Assembly: GCF_001428435.1 (NCBI RefSeq)
Contig: NZ_LMSO01000012.1
Location: 1-64,000, forward strand
Source of the DNA: Arthrobacter sp. Soil782
GTDB lineage: Bacteria; Actinomycetota; Actinomycetes; Actinomycetales; Micrococcaceae
Direction: 5' to 3'
Length of the DNA stretch: 64,000 bases
The notes beneath the pieces were generated by a model. The model worked only from the letters and a program-made list of their open reading frames with translations. It made no database searches and had not been told where the DNA came from. The translations under genes were made by a program, and so were the position numbers. Of this stretch, positions 17,577 through 28,789 are shown piece after piece (the stretch's first letter is position 1; each line of letters opens with the position of its first letter).

Positions 17577-19953
17577 CCGTTGAAGCCCCTTCCACAGTTT
17601 CCACATCCATGATCCGATGCACGGAAATTACGCGCTCGGTTTCCTTCTCCGGGTCGAAGACCCGTACACGGCCGGCATGAACCGACAGTGGAACAAACAC
17701 CTGACGGGTGGAATTCCCTGCGCTGTCCGCAAAGCCCATCCGGACGGCCTGCTTTGTTCGGATCGCAGTCCGCAGCGTTTCAAGGCCGATCATCGCCTCG
17801 CTTTCGGCTCCTCCGCCCGCGCCAGGCCGGCCGTTGCCCCGCAGCACCGTCATCTGCGCTTCAAGGTCTGCCTCCGTAAGTACCCAGGGGTTGGTCCGTA
17901 CCGCGGACGACGACGGCGCGGAGCCGGCTGCCGCCCGTAAGGTAACCCGCGGTGCCGCGCCGCCTTCCAACGCGGGCGAATAGCCGAGCTCGCGCAGGGC
18001 TGCGGCCAATTCCGACGGCGTGGCCTTGGCCGTCACGACCGTCGGAGCGAGCCGGACGAGCCCGAGCGAGGCAGTAGCAGGATCAGAGAGCAGGGCCGTT
18101 AGAGCGGCGTCGTCGTCACTCTGCACGTAGCTGGATGCGGGACCCACGCGCAGGGAACCGTAACGGGCCGCGGTGTCTTCAACCAGATAGCGCAGCGGTT
18201 GCGGAATGTTTGTCGCGGAGTGCTTCTCAAGGAAGGTCAGGATTGCCACGGCGTCCTGCCCGTCGTCGAGCGCCCGGCGCACTGACGGTGCGGAGAACCT
18301 GTATACGGTTGCCGGGCCCTGCCCCTCCGCGGATGCCAGCAGCGCCAGCTCGCGCGCCACACCCGGCTCAAGGTAGCCCGGCGCTACCGCGGTCAGGTCC
18401 GCCTGCAGCACGAAGTGCGTGAGCGGCTCGGGGAGCGCGTTCCGAAGGGCAGCCGCGGCGTCGTCGAACCGGTCCTGCGCGATCGCCGCGCCCAGTCCGG
18501 TCAGCGCACCGGATCCCAGCAGGCCGAGGTGGCCCAGCTCCTCGACCATGCCCGGCACCAGCCGCGAAAACCGCCGGCGCAGGCGGGGCTGGTGCCACGT
18601 GAGGCGTTCGACGAGGGAGGGTGCGTCAAGGACCGGGGAGCGGTCGTCATCGTGCTCTGTCTCGGCCGAGAGCGCGTCCGCGGCTGACAACAGACGACGG
18701 CGGACCGCCGGCGCGTCAGTGCGCGTTGCCTCCGAAGACAGCACATTGACCGTATTGCCGGTGGGCAGCTGCCCACCCACCAGGGAAGGAGCGCGCTCAG
18801 CGTCGAGCCACGCTTGCACCAGCCGGAGCCACTGCTCGTGGCGCTCGACGAGGTGCCAGGATCCACCAGGGGCGGCCATCCAACGTGAGCTGTCCGGATC
18901 CAGCACTATCAGGCGGCCCAGCGCTGCCAGCTCAAGCAGCCAGGCCACCTGACCGCGGTCCACCCGCAGGGCATCGGCGAGCCGTCGAATCTCCCGGACG
19001 CCCACTCCTCCGGTGCGGAGGGTCGCGATTGGCTCCGTCTGCACGCTGGTAAGGAGTTCGGTGACAAGCCTGAGCGTTTCGGCGATGGCCCCGAAGGCGG
19101 CGTTGTCCCGAAGGCCGGCGCGGACCGCAGCGAGCTGCGGAACCGGTGGCGAGGCGCGCAGCGAGGGAATGATCATGCCACCACGTGCCGCAATTCCCAC
19201 TTCCCGCGGAAGCTCGACATGGTTGGCGTCGAGACGGATGAGGAGTCCGCGCTCAAGAAGCCATTCAAGGGGCGTCGCCGTGCTTGATGCGCTTGCCTTT
19301 GCCGAGCCCACCGGAGAGGCCGCGAGTTTTTCCAGCAGGTCACCCGTTGCGCTGGGAGCCGCCTCCAGCACAGCGTCCCAGGATGCGTCGAGGATAGCCG
19401 CGAGGGTAGTTGCGGGATCGGATGCGGACGGACCTGCTGCACCAGGAATCCCGGAAGCGGACAGTAGTTCCACTCCGGCCGCCATCCGCGCGGCGTACTC
19501 CGGGTACTGCTGGGCCAGCAAGGCCAGCGGACGTCCAAGGCCTGCAGGGTAGGGACCAAGCGCATCGTGAAGGGATTCCAGGGGGAAGTAGGAGCGGCGG
19601 CCCCTGGCCGCGGGGCCGGTTCGCAGGAGCGCCACCTCGTGAAGCTGAGTGAGAAAGGGCTCGAGCGTCTTCGCCGTCATCGAGGATATGGACGCCTTGA
19701 GGCCTGTGGCTGTGGCGCCGACAGCGGCGTCGAGGTTGGTGGTGAGCACTACTGCCTCGAGCACCATGAGCTGCGGAGTATTCAAGCCCTCAAGGGCACG
19801 CTGGACGCTTACCCGGGTCGAGGCCCGGGCCGCGAGGGCTGCAAAATCCGGCACCGGCGGCAGGACAACATCCGGGCGCGCGGACATCAGCCTTCGGAGT
19901 TCGGCGTCGCTGCGGGAAGCAAGGTCCTCGGCAAGAGCACGGATGGCGGACAC
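17569..19953 (-). CDS. Helicase-associated domain protein, XPB partner
   Basis: 794 residues, large and Ala/Leu-rich with no Walker motifs. The C-terminal part (from about residue 500, FVLQADLTAVAPGYLEP onward) matches the helicase C-terminal-like XPB/Ssl2 N-terminal domain family found upstream of XPB in Actinobacteria. The N-terminus (EDLASRSDAELRRLMSARPD) is also family-typical. A last segment (VRMGFADSAGNSTRQVFVPL) resembles a WYL-like fold. Likely an accessory or regulator of the helicase encoded by the overlapping downstream gene; function not established. Confidence 0.82.
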   Translation of the reverse strand: MSAIRALAEDLASRSDAELRRLMSARPDVVLPPVPDFAALAARASTRVSVQRALEGLNTPQLMVLEAVVLTTNLDAAVGATATGLKASISSMTAKTLEPFLTQLHEVALLRTGPAARGRRSYFPLESLHDALGPYPAGLGRPLALLAQQYPEYAARMAAGVELLSASGIPGAAGPSASDPATTLAAILDASWDAVLEAAPSATGDLLEKLAASPVGSAKASASSTATPLEWLLERGLLIRLDANHVELPREVGIAARGGMIIPSLRASPPVPQLAAVRAGLRDNAAFGAIAETLRLVTELLTSVQTEPIATLRTGGVGVREIRRLADALRVDRGQVAWLLELAALGRLIVLDPDSSRWMAAPGGSWHLVERHEQWLRLVQAWLDAERAPSLVGGQLPTGNTVNVLSSEATRTDAPAVRRRLLSAADALSAETEHDDDRSPVLDAPSLVERLTWHQPRLRRRFSRLVPGMVEELGHLGLLGSGALTGLGAAIAQDRFDDAAAALRNALPEPLTHFVLQADLTAVAPGYLEPGVARELALLASAEGQGPATVYRFSAPSVRRALDDGQDAVAILTFLEKHSATNIPQPLRYLVEDTAARYGSLRVGPASSYVQSDDDAALTALLSDPATASLGLVRLAPTVVTAKATPSELAAALRELGYSPALEGGAAPRVTLRAAAGSAPSSSAVRTNPWVLTEADLEAQMTVLRGNGRPGAGGGAESEAMIGLETLRTAIRTKQAVRMGFADSAGNSTRQVFVPLSVHAGRVRVFDPEKETERVISVHRIMDVETVEGASTDA

Positions 19954-20055
19954 CGGATTAACGTTACTCGCACCGGGTGGCGGTGAGATGACTACCTATA
20001 TCGGAGCGTGAGCGCCCGTAGGAAAGGGGAACCCAGCGGTGACTATAGTGAAAAC

Positions 20056-20319
20056 TCAGCTACGCCCGCGCCTGAGGACGCTGATAACCACGCTGGCAGC
20101 CATCAACAGGAAGCCGAGCGGCAGAAAGAAGTAGGCAGCGGTAACAAAACCCGGCCAAGCCTCCGCGCCGGCCCAGGCGGACAGGAGCACCGCCACCAGG
20201 GACAGCAGGCCGAGGACCGCGAAGCCGACCGCGGCAATGAGCAGGGCCAGCCGCGCACGCCGGGTGGTGCGGCCGCCGTCATCGTTGGCGGCAGGGACAG
20301 AGGAAGGGTTCTGCGACAT
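20056..20319 (-). CDS. Small membrane protein
   Basis: 87 residues from ATG 20319 (MSQNPSSVPAAND). A polar N-terminus with RTTRRAR is followed by two membrane helices (about 28-50 and 58-79) and a basic RRGRS end, predicting both termini in the cytoplasm. It lies alone between the helicase pair and the divergently transcribed cold-shock gene. No family recognised. Confidence 0.65.
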   Translation of the reverse strand: MSQNPSSVPAANDDGGRTTRRARLALLIAAVGFAVLGLLSLVAVLLSAWAGAEAWPGFVTAAYFFLPLGFLLMAASVVISVLRRGRS

Positions 20320-20500
20320 GATGCTCCTAGCGTACAAGGACGCGGATCGCCCATTTCGCCCGCCAGTGCCGGGTATCCTGTTAAGGCAGACTTTTTCCCT
20401 GCGCAGCCCCGGCTGACTGACACCTATCCGGTTGCCATCGGTAACCGTCGGTGAAGCGCCAGCGGATTGCGCGCAAGTAGTTCGAGAACGAGGTAATTAC

Positions 20501-20884
20501 GTGCCTATCGGCAAGGTCAAATGGTTCGACTCCGAGAAGGGTTTCGGTTTCCTGGCGACGGATGACGGCAAGGAAGTGTTCCTGCATGCCTCGGCGCTTC
20601 CGGCCGGGGTGACTGAAGTCAAGGTCGGCACCCGGCTCGAGTTCGGAGTCGCGGACGGACGCAAGGGGCTCCAGGCGCTGTCCGCACGCATTCTTGACGT
20701 GCAGCCCTCTGTTGCCAAGGCAACGCGCAAGAACGCTGATGATATGGCCGTGATTACTGAGGATCTGATCCGCCTGCTGGATGACGTGTCCAACGGTTTG
20801 CGGCGCGGTCGGTACCCGGACAAGTCGCACTCCGCTAAGGTCGCCGCAGTGCTGCGCGCTGTCGCGGATGATCTGGACGTTTAG
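20501..20884 (+). CDS. Cold-shock domain protein with C-terminal extension
   Basis: 127 residues from GTG 20501 (VPIGKVKWFDSEKGFGF), with GAGGT upstream. The first 65 residues are a cold-shock OB fold with RNP1 KGFGFL and RNP2 VFLHASAL. A further 60 residues (from about VAKATRKNADDM) form a helical tail ending in AAVLRAVADDLDV, absent from the 68-residue paralogue at 10940. This longer form is common in Actinobacteria. The DUF3027 gene follows five bases after the stop and is likely co-transcribed. Confidence 0.9.
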   Translation: MPIGKVKWFDSEKGFGFLATDDGKEVFLHASALPAGVTEVKVGTRLEFGVADGRKGLQALSARILDVQPSVAKATRKNADDMAVITEDLIRLLDDVSNGLRRGRYPDKSHSAKVAAVLRAVADDLDV

Positions 20885-20889
20885 CGCAC

Positions 20890-21423
20890 ATGAGTGAAAC
20901 CTCGGTATCGACGGAAACAGCTGAGGCGGAGCCTGTCGCGACGGCAACTCCTGCAGCAAAGCGCAGGCCGGTCCGTAAGCCGTCCAGGCCTGACGCTGTG
21001 CTGGCTGCGGCGGTGGACGCCGCGCGGAATGGCCTGCTGGAGGTTGCCGGGGAACATGAGGTGGGGGAGCATGTCGGTGCTTTCCCCGATGCCGAGCGGC
21101 TCGTGACGCATCGCTTCGCCGCACACGTCCCCGGGTACGAGGGCTGGCACTGGTTCGCAACCCTGGCGCGGGTTCCGCGCGGCAAGGACGCCACGGTCTG
21201 TGAAGTAGGGCTGCTGCCCTCCGAAAACGCACTTTTGGCGCCTGACTGGGTGCCCTGGTCTGAACGCGTTCGCCCGGAGGACACAGCGGAGGAAGACGCC
21301 GTAGCACCCAAGGATGTGGCGCCGGAAGATGCAACTCCGGAGGACGCCGCACGGGTTCCGGAGGCTGACATTGCTGAGACTGACGCCGAGGCAGCCCCTG
21401 GAGGCGAATCTCCAGTTGCCTGA
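20890..21423 (+). CDS. DUF3027 protein
   Basis: 177 residues. RPDAVLAAAVDAARNGLLEV and HVPGYEGWHWFATLARVPR and LLPSENALLAPDWVPWSERV are the conserved blocks of DUF3027. A basic N-terminus (KRRPVRKPSRP) and an acidic tail of Glu-Asp-Ala repeats flank the domain. The family often follows the long cold-shock gene, as here at a distance of five bases. Function unknown. Confidence 0.85.
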   Translation: MSETSVSTETAEAEPVATATPAAKRRPVRKPSRPDAVLAAAVDAARNGLLEVAGEHEVGEHVGAFPDAERLVTHRFAAHVPGYEGWHWFATLARVPRGKDATVCEVGLLPSENALLAPDWVPWSERVRPEDTAEEDAVAPKDVAPEDATPEDAARVPEADIAETDAEAAPGGESPVA

Positions 21424-21456
21424 GGTGTGGGGGAGCGCGGAAAGGAAGGCTGCCTG

Positions 21457-23924
<2,468 letters not shown>

Positions 23925-24107
23925 TCAGCACAGGTGCATTGTGACCGGCTTCGGATGCGCCCGGATCAGCGGGGCGGGTGACGCTGTGTAGATGGGTTAA
24001 CCTTGTGGGGCGTAGGGATGACGACGGCGGCCCATCTGTTGGGCACTGCAGGCAGCCGCTGCATCAACGCTCAATCCGCACCAGTGCCAAGGAGCTGAAC
24101 CCCGCAA

Positions 24108-24812
24108 ATGACGGACCTCATCGACACCACCGAGATGTACCTGCGGACAATCCTTGAACTTGAGGAAGAAAACATCGTTGCGCTGCGTGCACGGATCGCC
24201 GAGCGCCTTCGTCACTCAGGTCCCACGGTCTCGCAGACTGTGGGCCGGATGGAACGTGACGGACTTGTAGTGGTGACCGGCGACCGTCACCTTGAACTGA
24301 CCGAGCTCGGACGCCGGCGGGCCACCGAGGTGATGCGCAAGCATCGGCTGGCCGAGCGGCTGCTCTCCGACGTCATCGGTCTGGACTGGGCCTATGTCCA
24401 TGATGAGGCGTGCAGGTGGGAACACGTGATGAGCGAGCGGGTTGAGCGGCGCCTGTATGAGTTGCTCGGCCAGCCGACCGAATCCCCCTACGGCAATCCC
24501 ATCCCTGGCCTTGAGGCCCTGGGCGGTACACCGTCGGAAGCGTTCACCTTGGGCGTGGCCACGCTTACGGACACGATGGCAAACTACACTGCGGGTTCGA
24601 TCGTGACCCTTGTCCGGCTGGCCGAACCCATTCAGGTGGATCCCGAACTGCTGACCCAACTGGACGAAGGCGGTCTGCGTCCCGGAGCGCAGATGACCCT
24701 GCAGGCAGTGGGAGACTACGTGTCCGTTCGGGTGCCCGGCGTGGAGGGTGCGCTGGAACTGCCTCCGGAAGTTGCTTCGCATGTTTTCGTGGCGGTTCAG
24801 CCGCAGTTCTGA
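24108..24812 (+). CDS. Metal-dependent DtxR/IdeR-family repressor
   Basis: 234 residues. MTDLIDTTEMYLRTILELEE and GPTVSQTVGRMERDGLV form the winged helix typical of DtxR/IdeR; the dimerisation domain carries metal-site residues around HRLAERLLSDVIGLDW and HDEACRWEHVMS. The C-terminal SH3-like domain is present. These repressors sense Fe2+ (or Mn2+) and block iron-uptake genes. High similarity to IdeR rather than to MntR is suggested by length. AAGGAG lies 13 bases before the ATG. Confidence 0.88.
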   Translation: MTDLIDTTEMYLRTILELEEENIVALRARIAERLRHSGPTVSQTVGRMERDGLVVVTGDRHLELTELGRRRATEVMRKHRLAERLLSDVIGLDWAYVHDEACRWEHVMSERVERRLYELLGQPTESPYGNPIPGLEALGGTPSEAFTLGVATLTDTMANYTAGSIVTLVRLAEPIQVDPELLTQLDEGGLRPGAQMTLQAVGDYVSVRVPGVEGALELPPEVASHVFVAVQPQF

Positions 24813-24889
24813 GGCGCCGGACCGGAAGGCTCTGGATTCCCGAAGGATATCCACAGCATGGTTACGAAATGATTACTTTCCGGCGCCCC

Positions 24890-25112
24890 CGGCTATAGTT
24901 GGTTCCTGGCGCTGATACTCCAGCGTTACCTGGTTCGCCTGCCTAACCCTGTCAGCGAACGCAGTGTTACACAGATGGACAGGGGCGGAGGACCCACAAC
25001 CGGTCATGGCATGCCATGACCTTGGGGTGAAGTTCGGATGCTGCCACACCGCATGGATCTGAACCGAGTTTTCTCATACTCGAATCCGACAGCTAACTTC
25101 GCAGGCAAAAAA
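24890..25112 (+). ncRNA. c-di-AMP riboswitch (ydaO/yuaA type), first copy
   Basis: The 3' conserved block CCGACAGCTAACTTCGCAGG at 25086-25105 is the signature end of the ydaO aptamer, and GGGGTGAA and GGATGCTG occur upstream in the expected order. The leader is upstream of an exported M23 peptidase gene, the usual actinobacterial target. The ribosome-binding site GAGAAAGGG starts only eight bases after the aptamer end, so control of translation is possible. Boundaries are approximate. Confidence 0.85.
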
Positions 25113-25127
25113 TGAGAAAGGGTCTCC

Positions 25128-26099
25128 TTGTCGAACACTGCTTCGGGGCGCCGCCGTGCGAGCACCCCGGTCGCTGAAGCGCGGCCACGCGATGCGCATA
25201 GGCGGGAACGAGCTGAGCGCTTGGCACGTCAGGCTGCGGCCAACGCAGCAGCGCCGTCCAGCCCGGTGTGCACTGGAATCAACGCTTTCCCGGCACCGGT
25301 TTCCACCTGTCCGGATAATCCGCTGCCCCGCCGTGAAGCCCGCACCGGAACGGTAGCCCCGGTAGTTTCCTTACGCCCCCGTGATGCCCAACGCACCGAA
25401 CGACGACGCCGCGCAGCCAGCACTCGCCGCGACGTTTCCTTCGCCGGACTCAGCCAGAAGGTTGCCATTGCGGCCGCTGCCTCGGGCATGGTGCTCACGG
25501 TTGCGCTGCCCACCACCGCCGCAGTGGTGCCCGCTGAAACCCAAACCGTGGCTGCTGCAGCTGAGCAGGAAGAACTGCAGCCAGTGCAGGCTGCCGCCGG
25601 TGCGGACGTCTCATTTGACCGCGCGGCACTGCACAGCACCTTCGACCCCGATGCAAAGCTTGCCGAAATTGTTTCCGCATCCGGTGGAGACATCGTGACT
25701 GCCGAGGCCAAGGGCTCTCTCTCGGCACCCTTGGACCGCATGGTGATGAGCTCCGCTTTCGGAACCAGGATCAGCCCGATCACCGGGGCAGGGGAACTCC
25801 ACACCGGACAGGACATGAGCGAAGCCTGCGGGACCTCCGTCTTGGCGGCTGCGGCCGGCACCGTCACCTTTGCAGGCTGGCACGCATACGGGGGCGGCAA
25901 CCGCGTGGTGATCAAGCATGCCAACGGACTGGAAACCACCTACAACCACCTGTCGGCCATGGACGTGGCGGTGGGCCAGGTTGTGGAGCGTGGCGACGCC
26001 ATAGCACGCGTGGGTTCCACAGGCGCCTCAACCGGATGCCACCTGCATTTTGAGGTCCTTGTCGACGGCAAGAACGTCGATCCGCTCGGCTGGCTCTGA
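25128..26099 (+). CDS. Exported M23-family peptidoglycan endopeptidase
   Basis: 323 residues from TTG 25128. A long basic N-terminus (Arg/Ala-rich, about 105 residues) precedes a hydrophobic segment (KVAIAAAASGMVLTVALP) that probably acts as a signal or anchor. The C-terminal LytM domain shows zinc ligands in ELHTGQDMSEACG (His and Asp) and HLHFEV. M23 enzymes cleave peptidoglycan crosslinks in the wall. Expression is likely set by the c-di-AMP riboswitch directly upstream. Confidence 0.88.
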   Translation: MSNTASGRRRASTPVAEARPRDAHRRERAERLARQAAANAAAPSSPVCTGINAFPAPVSTCPDNPLPRREARTGTVAPVVSLRPRDAQRTERRRRAASTRRDVSFAGLSQKVAIAAAASGMVLTVALPTTAAVVPAETQTVAAAAEQEELQPVQAAAGADVSFDRAALHSTFDPDAKLAEIVSASGGDIVTAEAKGSLSAPLDRMVMSSAFGTRISPITGAGELHTGQDMSEACGTSVLAAAAGTVTFAGWHAYGGGNRVVIKHANGLETTYNHLSAMDVAVGQVVERGDAIARVGSTGASTGCHLHFEVLVDGKNVDPLGWL

Positions 26100-26179
26100 G
26101 CCGTTTTCCGCGCCGGTTTGGCGGCTTCGTAATCATGAACACACCGTTCCGTGACCGGAATGTGACATAGCCAAAGAAC

Positions 26180-26405
26180 TGATGTACCGTCTAACTCGTG
26201 CCGAATCGCAGGGGGTTCGGCGCACTCGTGCAGATCGCCTAGCTCTGCCACTGTACGAGTTCCGTTCGCAACAATCGCATGGCAGAGGCGGGGGAACCAA
26301 TTGTGGGCTTCTTCTTGAAGTCCTTGGGGTTAAGTCGCTGGATCTGAGACGATCCGCGGCCGGGTGACTCCCATCCGAATCCGACAGCTCACCTCGCAGG
26401 CGTAG
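26180..26405 (+). ncRNA. c-di-AMP riboswitch (ydaO/yuaA type), second copy
   Basis: CCGACAGCTCACCTCGCAGG at 26381-26400 is the same 3' signature as in the first copy, with two base changes. TTGGGGTTAAGT and GGATCTGAG-type segments precede it as in the aptamer. It lies between the M23 gene and the NlpC/P60-like gene, and ends about five bases before GGGAGAGG, the ribosome-binding site of GTG 26422. Boundaries approximate. Confidence 0.82.
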
Positions 26406-26421
26406 GGAGAGGCAATTCAAC

Positions 26422-27228
26422 GTGTCAAATAGCTCTGCGCTGGGGCGCCATCGTGCGGTTCCGGCTCATACAAACTCGCTCGCAGCCATTTCCAGGGCTG
26501 TGTCTTCGAACGCAGGTTCCGTAGGACGCCAGGCAGCAGTCATCGTCGCTGCTTCCGGACTCGTCCTCACCGCAGGCCTTCCGGCTCATGGCGCTTCTGA
26601 CGCCCAGCGCTCGGCCCAGGCAGTCAAGACCCTCAGTGCCGTGGCAGCTCAGCCGGTCAGCGTCAGCGCCGCCGCTGACGCAACCGTCACCTTCGAGCGA
26701 GCAGCCGTTGAAGCTGTAGCAGCTCCGGTCGTCGAGGCTGTTGAGCCCGCCCCAGCCGTCACAGTGCAGGCTGAAGCAGTAGTTCAGAATGAAGCAGCTG
26801 TGGCCGCTCCGGCCCCGGTCGTTGAGCCCGCCGTCGAGGTTGCGGCAGCTCCCCAGGCAGAGGTTGAGGTAAAGGCTCCCGCAGCTGAGGGCCCGGCTCC
26901 CGTCGAGGCGCCCACCTCCAGCGGAATCGGCGCAGCGCTCGTAGGCTCGGCCTACTCGCAGATCGGCGTTGCCCAGGATTGCACCGCCATGGTTGAGAAG
27001 GCACTGCGCTCAATCGGCAAGTCGGTCGGGGACATCGCGCCGAGCGATTTCTTCGCTTTCGGCTCAGTCGTTTCCACTCCTGCACCCGGTGACCTCGTTG
27101 TCTCCGCAGGTCACGTTGCCATCTACGTAGGTAACGGCCAGGTCATCAGCGGTGGCCTGAACGGTATGAATACCGGGCTGCACAGCCTGTCCGATCTCGC
27201 TGGCTCTAGCTTCGTCCGCGTTAGCTAA
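26422..27228 (+). CDS. Exported NlpC/P60-like cell-wall hydrolase
   Basis: 268 residues from GTG 26422. A basic start with RHRAVPAH and a hydrophobic export segment (RQAAVIVAASGLVLTAGLPA) lead to a long Ala/Val/Pro/Glu linker (residues 85-170) and a C-terminal NlpC/P60 fold: nucleophile in AQDCTAMV, His in SAGHVAIYVGNG. The family cuts within peptidoglycan stem peptides. The catalytic domain is short. It is a paralogue of the next gene and probably regulated by the riboswitch before it. Confidence 0.8.
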   Translation: MSNSSALGRHRAVPAHTNSLAAISRAVSSNAGSVGRQAAVIVAASGLVLTAGLPAHGASDAQRSAQAVKTLSAVAAQPVSVSAAADATVTFERAAVEAVAAPVVEAVEPAPAVTVQAEAVVQNEAAVAAPAPVVEPAVEVAAAPQAEVEVKAPAAEGPAPVEAPTSSGIGAALVGSAYSQIGVAQDCTAMVEKALRSIGKSVGDIAPSDFFAFGSVVSTPAPGDLVVSAGHVAIYVGNGQVISGGLNGMNTGLHSLSDLAGSSFVRVS

Positions 27229-27253
27229 GACCAGATACCTGGAGCACACACAC

Positions 27254-28102
27254 ATGACCTCTAACACCCGTGCCATAGCGCGCCACCGCGCCGAAGTGCA
27301 GCGTTCACCCCATCTCTCCTCCATTGCCCGCGCCGTCAGTGACAACGCCGGCGGCGTAGGTCGCCAGGCAGCCGTCATCGCGGCGGCTTCGGGCCTCGTT
27401 CTGTCCAGCGGAGTCGCGGCCAACGCAGTGGAGCTGCCCGCGGAGCGCAACACCGTCACCACCACGCTTGAGGTCCAGGACGCCCAGGCCCCGGTCCAGG
27501 CCCCAGCGGATGCCAAGATCTCCTTCAACAAGGCTGCCGTCAAGGCAGTAGCGGCGCCCACTGTGGCTGCCCCTGTTGTCGAGGCTTCACCTGTTGTGCA
27601 GCCGCAGGCCCAGACCATTGAAGCCGCTCCGGTCGCAGAAACAGCTCCGGTCGCAGAAGCAGCACCCGCCGTTGTGGCGGAGGCGGCTGTCGCCATACAG
27701 GCAGCGGCTCCTGTTGCTGCACCGGCTGTGATCGCCGAGAAGCCAGCGCCCGCAGCTCCCCAGGTCTCCTCGGGTGTAGCGGCCACCATTGCTGCCGCTG
27801 CGCAGGGTCAGCTCGGAGTAATCCAGGATTGCACCCGCCTCGCCAGCAACGCCCTTGCCGCTGCTGGCATCAACTTCCATGGATGGCCGGCCGGCTACCT
27901 CTCCCTCGGCCGCACGGTCAGCGCCGCGGAAGCTATTCCCGGCGACCTCATCTACTACGCTGACGGTGGCATGGGCGCAGCCCACATCGCCGTATACATC
28001 GGTGGAGGGCAGGCCGTTCATGGTGGTTTCAATGGCAACCAGACCGTTGTGGCACCTGCAGAACTCGGCTCCGGCGGTGTTTACATCCGCGTTGGCGGCT
28101 GA
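27254..28102 (+). CDS. Exported NlpC/P60-like cell-wall hydrolase, paralogue
   Basis: 282 residues, the same layout as the previous gene: basic start with ARHRAEVQR, export segment (RQAAVIAAASGLVLSSGVAA), Ala/Pro/Val linker, then the catalytic domain with IQDCTRLASNAL (Cys) and AAHIAVYIGGGQAVHGG (His). The first 60 residues are clearly similar to those of the preceding protein (DNAGGVGRQAAVI versus SNAGSVGRQAAVI), implying tandem duplication. It has no riboswitch of its own; 25 bases separate it from the preceding stop, so it is likely read through. A terminator follows. Confidence 0.82.
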   Translation: MTSNTRAIARHRAEVQRSPHLSSIARAVSDNAGGVGRQAAVIAAASGLVLSSGVAANAVELPAERNTVTTTLEVQDAQAPVQAPADAKISFNKAAVKAVAAPTVAAPVVEASPVVQPQAQTIEAAPVAETAPVAEAAPAVVAEAAVAIQAAAPVAAPAVIAEKPAPAAPQVSSGVAATIAAAAQGQLGVIQDCTRLASNALAAAGINFHGWPAGYLSLGRTVSAAEAIPGDLIYYADGGMGAAHIAVYIGGGQAVHGGFNGNQTVVAPAELGSGGVYIRVGG

Positions 28103-28119
28103 TCTCCCTTACCCTCCCT

Positions 28120-28158
28120 CGACAAAGCCCTCTGCCTATCAGGCGGAGGGCTTTGTCG
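28120..28158 (+). terminator. Terminator after the hydrolase genes
   Basis: CGACAAAGCCCTC at 28120-28132 pairs perfectly with GAGGGCTTTGTCG at 28146-28158, a 13-base stem whose loop holds a further GCCT/AGGC pairing. It lies 18 bases beyond the stop of the last hydrolase gene. Confidence 0.9.
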
Positions 28159-28288
28159 TGCGTGGCGATTGACGGATCCTCCGGGCAACGGCTTACTCTT
28201 GCACTGTCAATCCGAAGTACCTTCGCCGTAGCTTCAAGGACCTCAGGGATTCAATCCCTGCGGCTATGAATGGCAAAGAGGAATGTGC

Positions 28289-28789
28289 ATGCGCACTCTC
28301 GTTCTGAATGCTGGATACGAACCACTGGCGGTCGTGACCTTCCGCCGGGCGCTCGTGCTTGTTCTTACGGGCAAGGCCAGTGTCGTCGCAGAAGGGGAGG
28401 ACCCGGTAGTGGGCCCCAACGAAGTGCTGTCGCGGCCATCAGTCATCCTCCTCAACAGGTATGTGAAGATCCCCTACCGAAGCGGCACAGTCGCGACCCG
28501 CCGCGGAGTGCTCCGGCGTGACAACCACGTGTGCGCCTACTGCGGCAAGCCTGCCTCGACCATTGATCACGTTGTTCCGCGATCGCGTGGGGGCGAGGAC
28601 AGTTGGGAGAATCTGGTGGCCTGCTGCCTACGCTGCAACAACGCCAAGGGTGACAAGACACTGGCCTCGCTGGGTTGGTCCCTGCGAATTGTGCCTACGC
28701 CGCCCCGGGGGACGTTCTGGCAGATCCGGGAACTGGAAAAACCGCTGCCGCAGTGGAGCGAATTCCTGCCCGCTGACAACGCCGCGTGA
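28289..28789 (+). CDS. HNH endonuclease
   Basis: 166 residues from ATG 28289 (MRTLVLNAGYEPL); GAGGA precedes it and an ATG at 28283 is close but less likely. The HNH core is CAYCGKP...DHVVPRSRGGEDSWENLVACCLRCNNAKGD, where two CxxC pairs bind zinc and the DH-N-H residues cut DNA. The family is a conserved actinobacterial single-domain HNH protein of unclear biological role; it may act in DNA repair or restriction. Its stop overlaps the start of the next gene (GTGA). Confidence 0.9.
   Translation: MRTLVLNAGYEPLAVVTFRRALVLVLTGKASVVAEGEDPVVGPNEVLSRPSVILLNRYVKIPYRSGTVATRRGVLRRDNHVCAYCGKPASTIDHVVPRSRGGEDSWENLVACCLRCNNAKGDKTLASLGWSLRIVPTPPRGTFWQIRELEKPLPQWSEFLPADNAA

Noticed and set aside
16209-17612. 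A 467-residue plus-strand frame over the XPB helicase
   Set aside because: The minus-strand helicase has all superfamily 2 motifs. The plus frame is a mirror with no motif.
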